Below are positions 59,916-64,000 of a DNA stretch of 64,000 nucleotides, piece by piece. This DNA comes from Oscillospiraceae bacterium (GTDB lineage Bacteria; Bacillota; Clostridia; Oscillospirales; Oscillospiraceae). A model generated the notes under the pieces. That model worked only from the letters and a program-made list of their open reading frames with translations, made no database searches and was not told the DNA's origin. Every line of letters begins with the position of its first letter. The first letter of the stretch is position 1. A program made the translations under genes and the position numbers. The stretch covers positions 25,488-89,487 of the forward strand of contig CADARY010000002.1 in the NCBI GenBank assembly GCA_902790375.1. Direction: 5' to 3'.

Positions 59916-59943
59916 CAATTACATAATCATCATCGCATCGCCG
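59916..59943. repeat. attachment-site copy C (queA-side junction)
   Basis: Core 59925-59943 lies within the queA end; adjoining CAATTACATAA (59916-59926) resembles the arm at copy B and supplies the present queA stop codon. Confidence 0.72.
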
Positions 59944-60941
59944 AAGGAGAAGAAGCGGTAGCGCATTTTTACCGCCGTGTCATACGCATGCAGGATATTC
60001 TCACGCCCGGCCAATGCGGAAACCAGCATGACCAGCGTGCTTTCCGGCAAGTGAAAATTGGTGATGAGGCCGTCAATGCATTTGAAGCGATAGCCCGGAT
60101 AGATAAAGATATCTGTCCATCGTGAGCCGGCCCGCAGAGTCCCATCCTCCTCTGTGAAGCTTTCAAGCGTACGGCATGAGGTTGTCCCGACCGCGATCAC
60201 ACGACCGCCGTTTTTCTTGACATTGTTCACAATATCGGCGGTTTCTTGGGAGACCACACAAAACTCCTGGTGCATTTCATGATTCTCGATCTCTTCCTCT
60301 TTAACCGGGCGGAAGGTCCCAAGCCCCACATGCAGCGTAACAAAACATACCTTCACGCCCATCTCTTCGATCTGCTTCAACAGTTCCGGGGTAAAATGCA
60401 GTCCCGCTGTCGGCGCCGCCGCGCTCCCGAGTTCCCGGGAATAGACAGTCTGATAACGCTCGGCGTCCTTCAGCTCTTCCTTGATGTAAGGCGGCAAGGG
60501 CATTTTTCCAAGGCGCTCCAGAACCTCCAGAAAGATCCCCTCATAATGGAACTGGATGATCCGATTGCCGCCCTCCGCTACATCTGCCACTGTGGCGGTC
60601 AGCTCTCCGTTGCCAAAGGACAGCTCTGTGCCGGGCTTCGTCTTTCGGCCCGGGCGGCTCAGGCACTCCCAGCGGCCATTGCCCAAATCCCGCAGCAGCA
60701 CCAGTTCCACGCTGCCGCCGGTTTTGCGGCACCCCAGAAGCCTTGCCGGCAGAACACGGGTATCATTTAAGACCAGGCAATCCCCGGCGCGGAGATATTG
60801 AGGCAGCTCGTAGAAATGACGATGCTCCATGGCGCCGGTTTCCTTATCCAGATGCAGCAATCTTGAGGCATCGCGCTTTTCCAAGGGAGTCTGTGCAATC
60901 AGTTCCTCCGGCAGTTCATAGTAAAAATCCGATTTTTTCAA
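59919..60941 (-). CDS. queA: S-adenosylmethionine:tRNA ribosyltransferase-isomerase
   Basis: 340 residues from TTG 60941 with AGAGGAAGACT upstream; a longer frame lacks a ribosome site and crosses the promoter. [15 protein letters not shown] at the start, APTAGLHFT near residue 172, [20 protein letters not shown] and the end [12 protein letters not shown]. Makes epoxyqueuosine from preQ1-tRNA. The last codons are supplied by junction C; the ancestral tail probably continued as at copy A. Confidence 0.94.
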   Translation of the reverse strand: MKKSDFYYELPEELIAQTPLEKRDASRLLHLDKETGAMEHRHFYELPQYLRAGDCLVLNDTRVLPARLLGCRKTGGSVELVLLRDLGNGRWECLSRPGRKTKPGTELSFGNGELTATVADVAEGGNRIIQFHYEGIFLEVLERLGKMPLPPYIKEELKDAERYQTVYSRELGSAAAPTAGLHFTPELLKQIEEMGVKVCFVTLHVGLGTFRPVKEEEIENHEMHQEFCVVSQETADIVNNVKKNGGRVIAVGTTSCRTLESFTEEDGTLRAGSRWTDIFIYPGYRFKCIDGLITNFHLPESTLVMLVSALAGRENILHAYDTAVKMRYRFFSFGDAMMIM

Positions 60942-60975
60942 AGTCTTCCTCTGTCCTTTTTTATGGTGTTTTGGT

Positions 60976-61004
60976 ATTATAACAGAACTCTTTTCGGTTT
61001 TCAA
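60976..61004 (-). promoter_or_regulatory. sigma-A promoter of queA
   Basis: Minus strand TTGAAA (60999-61004), 17 bp, TATAAT (60976-60981), 35 bp before the TTG start. Confidence 0.8.
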
Positions 61005-61076
61005 TCAATCCGGGAATATTCTTTGTACCGGCGTCATAAATTGTCTCATGTAATCTTGTATGGGGAGGCTGTTCTA

Positions 61077-61964
61077 TTGAAAACACCGGTATTCAAAGGC
61101 TCCTGCACCGCCATTGTTACCCCCTTTGATGAGCATGGGGTCGATTACAGCAGGCTGAGAAAAAACCTGGATTTCCAATATGAGAGCGGTACAGCGGCGA
61201 TTGTTGTCTGCGGTACGACGGGTGAAAACGCGACGCTGAGCAATGATGAGCACCAGGAACTTGTACGCGCAGCAATTCGCAGCGCCGCCGGCCGCATGAA
61301 GGTCATTGTGGGCATCGGCGGAAACAATACCCTCACAGCACTGAAAAAAGCGGAAAGCGCCAGGGCGGCCGGGGCTGACGCGGTTTTGATGGTGACTCCT
61401 TATTATAACAAAAGTACGCAAAAAGGATTGATCGAGCATTTTCAATATGTAGCTGACCGCGTTGAGATTCCGATGATCCTTTACAATGTTCCCAGCAGGA
61501 CCGGAATCGGTCTGAGAGCCGAGACCTGCCAGGCTCTCTCCGAGCACCCGAACATTGTGGGCATCAAAGAGGCTTCCGGCGATATTGCCCTTGGCGCCAG
61601 AATCCGCAGTCTCTGCGGGGATGACCTTTTCATTTGGAGCGGGAATGACGACTGTACTGTTCCGCTCATGTCCCTTGGCGCTCTCGGCGTAATCTCCGTT
61701 GCAAGCAACATCGTCCCCGCTGCGATAGCGAAGCTCTGTTCCCTCTGCCTGGAGGGCGATTATGATGGGGCGACAGAGCTCTACGCCAAATATGCCGCAC
61801 TGATTTCGGCGCTCTTTATCGAGACCAATCCTATCCCCGTCAAGGCCGCCATGCAGCTGTTGGGTATGGACAGCGGGCTTTTGCGGCTGCCGCTTGTGGA
61901 GATCTCGAAAGAGAACAAGAGTACGCTTCTGGCAGCTATGCGGGATGTGGGTCTCCATGTGTAA
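61077..61964 (+). CDS. dapA: 4-hydroxy-tetrahydrodipicolinate synthase
   Basis: 295 residues from TTG 61077 (GGGGAGG 8 bp upstream). TIM barrel with GSCTAIVTPF near residue 7, CGTTGENATLS near residue 43, Tyr in ILYNVPSRTG near residue 137 and the Schiff-base Lys in VGIKEASGD near residue 165. First step of the lysine/dipicolinate branch; dipicolinate is also the spore-core solute. Confidence 0.94.
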   Translation: MKTPVFKGSCTAIVTPFDEHGVDYSRLRKNLDFQYESGTAAIVVCGTTGENATLSNDEHQELVRAAIRSAAGRMKVIVGIGGNNTLTALKKAESARAAGADAVLMVTPYYNKSTQKGLIEHFQYVADRVEIPMILYNVPSRTGIGLRAETCQALSEHPNIVGIKEASGDIALGARIRSLCGDDLFIWSGNDDCTVPLMSLGALGVISVASNIVPAAIAKLCSLCLEGDYDGATELYAKYAALISALFIETNPIPVKAAMQLLGMDSGLLRLPLVEISKENKSTLLAAMRDVGLHV

Positions 61965-62109
61965 TCCAGAAGAGAGCTCCTTTTCTCCCGCCATGTCATT
62001 GCGCTGACAAGGTCACAAAACACGATGCAGCCACCTTCCGAAAGGGAGGCGGCTGCCGGCTTGGCGTATGCCCGCAGGGCTCTCCATTTTCATGCGCTGC
62101 GGCCAATGG

Positions 62110-62158
62110 AAAGGCATTGCCTCATCATAGCTTTATCCTATTATGAGACAATGCCTTT
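62110..62158. terminator. hairpin between dapA and the lipoprotein gene
   Basis: 21-bp arms with two mismatches (62110-62130 with 62138-62158), 7-nt loop. A further GC-rich hairpin lies at about 62027-62057. Between convergent genes, probably bidirectional. Confidence 0.7.
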
Positions 62159-62162
62159 TACC

Positions 62163-62456
62163 TTATCTGTCTGTATCCGTCGGTTTGGGGGAACCGGGTA
62201 CAGGCTCAGTTCCGGCGCTTGAAGAATCACGGTTCACACCGGTATCGAAAGAGCTGCCTGCTCCGCTGTCCGGATCGGTGTCCATATCCGGCATTGCCGA
62301 GGGAGTGACCGGTATGCTGGGGATCGGCATGGCAGGCTCCGTCACATCGGGCCATGGAGAAGAGGCAACATTTCCGCGGTCAGACATATCGCCACAGGCG
62401 CATAAAAGCAAGCTCAGCGCCAGGCCAAGGACAAGATATACGAAAAGTCTTTTCAT
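62163..62456 (-). CDS. small Pro/Ser/Asp-rich lipoprotein
   Basis: 97 residues from ATG 62456 (AGGAGG 6 bp upstream). Signal peptide MKRLFVYLVLGLALSLLLCAC with lipobox-like LLCAC around residues 18-21, then a disordered tail of Pro, Ser, Thr and Asp. No domain recognised; likely a membrane-tethered spacer-type protein of unknown role. Confidence 0.7.
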   Translation of the reverse strand: MKRLFVYLVLGLALSLLLCACGDMSDRGNVASSPWPDVTEPAMPIPSIPVTPSAMPDMDTDPDSGAGSSFDTGVNRDSSSAGTEPVPGSPKPTDTDR

Positions 62457-62537
62457 TTTCATCCTCCTATTGCTTTTTACGGAGCTATTATTTACAGGGG
62501 AGGAACGAATTATTCATCGTGAAAATGCAGGAATGAA

Positions 62538-62566
62538 TTGCTATCTTCTCCGTGATGTGGTATTCT
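62538..62566 (+). promoter_or_regulatory. sigma-A promoter of rlmD, start point at the ATG
   Basis: TTGCTA (62538-62543), 17 bp, TATTCT (62561-62566) with extended TGG. A start 7 bp after the -10 would be 62573, the A of the rlmD ATG. Confidence 0.55.
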
Positions 62567-62572
62567 TTGCTT

Positions 62573-64000
62573 ATGGAAACAATAAGAAAAAATCAAATAT
62601 TGCGCGTCAGAATTGACGCTTATAACGCCGAAGCTGCCGGCGTATGCCATGTGGACGGCTTTGCTGTTTTTGTCCCCGGGACCGTTGTGGGTGAGGAATG
62701 GGATGTTCGTGTTCTGAAGGTACAGAAAAACTGCGCCTATGCGCGGGGAGAAACGCTGATCCTGCCCTCCCCTGCCCGCGTTGATCCCGTCTGTCCCTGT
62801 TACGGAAAATGCGGCGGCTGCGATTGCCGGCACATGTCCTATGAAGAGGAGCTGCGCTTCAAGCTTGTCAAAGTCAACGATGCCCTTACCCGCATCGGGA
62901 AACAGACGGTACAAGCAGAGCGCATTGTCGGCAGCGAGCAGACGGATCACTACCGAAACAAGGGCATTCTTGCGGTTGGTGATTTGGATGGGAAAGCGGT
63001 TTTCGGCTTCTATCGGGAGCGCAGCCATCAGCTCATACCCGTTGAGCAATGCTTGATTCAGGATGAATTGACGCACCGTGCCGCAGCCGCCCTTGTATCC
63101 TTCATGGCGAAAAACAGAATCCCTGCCTATGACGAAGCAAGCGGCGAGGGCGTTGTGCGGCATCTCTTCTGCCGCAGAGCGTATTATGGCACAGACCGCC
63201 TGCTGTGTATCGTTGCCCGTAAAGGATTCGGCAGGAATACGCAGTCGCTTGTGGCTGCATTGCTGTCCGCCTGTCCGGAGCTCACCGGTATCGTATTAAA
63301 CGTGAATAAAACAGAGGGAAACACTGTCCTTGCCGGGGATTTTTATACCCTCTGGGGCAAAGCAAGCATAAGGGATACCCTGTGCGGTATCGCTTTTGAC
63401 ATTGCACCGCAGGCTTTTTTCCAGATCAATCCCCCCCAGGCGGAGCGCCTCTACCGCAAGGCGATGGAATATGCCGCGCTCGGTAAGGAGGATCTTGCGC
63501 TCGATCTCTACTGCGGGGCCGGCACCATCAGCCTGTGTCTTGCGCAGCAGGCCGGCAGAGTCATCGGCGCCGAGATCGTCCCGGAGGCCATTGAAAACGC
63601 CAAATCCAATGCGGCCCTGAACGGGATAAAAAACGCAGAGTTTATCTGCGCCGATGCCGGCGAAGCGGCCGGCATGCTGTCAGCGCGCGGCCTGCATCCA
63701 AGGATAATCGTGGTGGATCCCCCGCGAAAGGGCATGCAGGAGGCAGCAATTCAGATTACAGCCTCCATGTCGCCGGAGCGCGTTATCTATGTTTCCTGCG
63801 AACCGTCCACATTGGCACGGGATATTCTGCGTTTTCAGGCGTATGGTTATACCCTGCAGGCCGCGGAAGCCTATGACCTCTTCCCGCGGACCAAGCACGT
63901 TGAGACGGTTGTCTTGCTTTCCAAGGGCGAGGTCGACTCGAAAAAGATTCGGGTTGAGTTCTCTTTGGAAGATATGGATATGTCCGAATTTCAGGATGGG
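62573..64000 (+). CDS. rlmD: 23S rRNA (uracil-5-)-methyltransferase RlmD-like, C-terminus cut off by the window
   Basis: 476 codons visible, no stop before the right edge. N-terminal TRAM domain (about 8-65), 4Fe-4S site CPCYGKCGGC near residue 78, SAM motif LDLYCGAGTISL near residue 312, VVDPPRKGM near residue 380 and the catalytic Cys in YVSCEPSTLARD near residue 408. The visible part covers all catalytic motifs. No ribosome site precedes ATG 62573. RlmD and RlmCD paralogues are hard to separate by sequence alone. Confidence 0.88.
   Translation, partial: METIRKNQILRVRIDAYNAEAAGVCHVDGFAVFVPGTVVGEEWDVRVLKVQKNCAYARGETLILPSPARVDPVCPCYGKCGGCDCRHMSYEEELRFKLVKVNDALTRIGKQTVQAERIVGSEQTDHYRNKGILAVGDLDGKAVFGFYRERSHQLIPVEQCLIQDELTHRAAAALVSFMAKNRIPAYDEASGEGVVRHLFCRRAYYGTDRLLCIVARKGFGRNTQSLVAALLSACPELTGIVLNVNKTEGNTVLAGDFYTLWGKASIRDTLCGIAFDIAPQAFFQINPPQAERLYRKAMEYAALGKEDLALDLYCGAGTISLCLAQQAGRVIGAEIVPEAIENAKSNAALNGIKNAEFICADAGEAAGMLSARGLHPRIIVVDPPRKGMQEAAIQITASMSPERVIYVSCEPSTLARDILRFQAYGYTLQAAEAYDLFPRTKHVETVVLLSKGEVDSKKIRVEFSLEDMDMSEFQDG

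Noticed and set aside
1-64000. CRISPR array, tRNA, rRNA, replication origin, prophage
   Set aside because: No regularly spaced repeats, cloverleaf sequences, rRNA segments, DnaA-box clusters or phage structural genes were seen on reading both strands; short RNAs could still be missed.

Overview
The window reads as chromosomal DNA of a spore-forming, moderately GC-rich Firmicute (class Clostridia, probably Oscillospiraceae/Ruminococcaceae-like). Supporting signs are spoIVA with a sigma-E type promoter, a SigH-like sigma factor, a Trp T-box leader, PPi-type phosphofructokinase, the TelA/XpaC pair, RNase J, and many strong sigma-A promoters with AGGAGG ribosome sites. No rRNA, tRNA or CRISPR array was seen.

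Layout. 1-10.8 kb: edge of a surface or exopolysaccharide locus. On the minus strand are asnB (partial) and an AlgD-type GDP-mannose dehydrogenase; on the plus strand are a GH26 glycosidase, manC, manA, a phosphohexomutase, an APC permease and a polyprenyl-phosphate sugar transferase. Together they make GDP-mannose, and probably GDP-mannuronate, for a polymer. 10.8-15.2 kb: rbfA-nrnA-truB-ribF and a PepSY protein. 15.2-20.4 kb: telA/xpaC (minus), then rpe, recR, rnjA. 20.4-26.1 kb: small GG-motif peptides, a PRTase-like protein, a DHH protein, a heavy-metal exporter, a VanX-type dipeptidase and T-box-controlled trpB2. 26.1-32.4 kb: minus operon recJ-rel-dtd-MBL hydrolase-small protein, plus a LOG protein. 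32.6-39.9 kb: an orphan 40-codon gene, MFS, hemolysin III, an Arg/Ser-rich zinc-ribbon protein, GH28 and an EAL protein. 39.9-45.3 kb: PPi-PFK, fba, a catalytically degenerate P-type ATPase homologue, and a tyrosine recombinase followed by tandem repeats. 45.4-56.7 kb (minus): a GME-like protein, radA, cwlD, spoIVA, nif3, trmK, DUF1858, zinc ribbon, sigH-like, ruvCAB, xerD. 56.3-61 kb (minus): queA-tgt-yajC-TIGR04086, interrupted between queA and tgt by two small DUF4160-DUF2442 cassettes. 61-64 kb: dapA, a small lipoprotein and rlmD (partial).

Most unusual: the two cassettes are bounded by three copies of the queA 3' end. The site joins a 19-bp core to an arm resembling the XerD half of dif. 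The same TTKACATAA word is tandemly repeated behind the tyrosine recombinase at 44.3 kb and flanks the xerD promoter. This suggests Xer-type, integrase-less gene cassettes. Other standouts are the pseudo-P-type ATPase, a perfect 93-bp dispersed repeat, and a strongly expressed-looking orphan 40-aa peptide. All calls come from reading the sequence; no database search was run.
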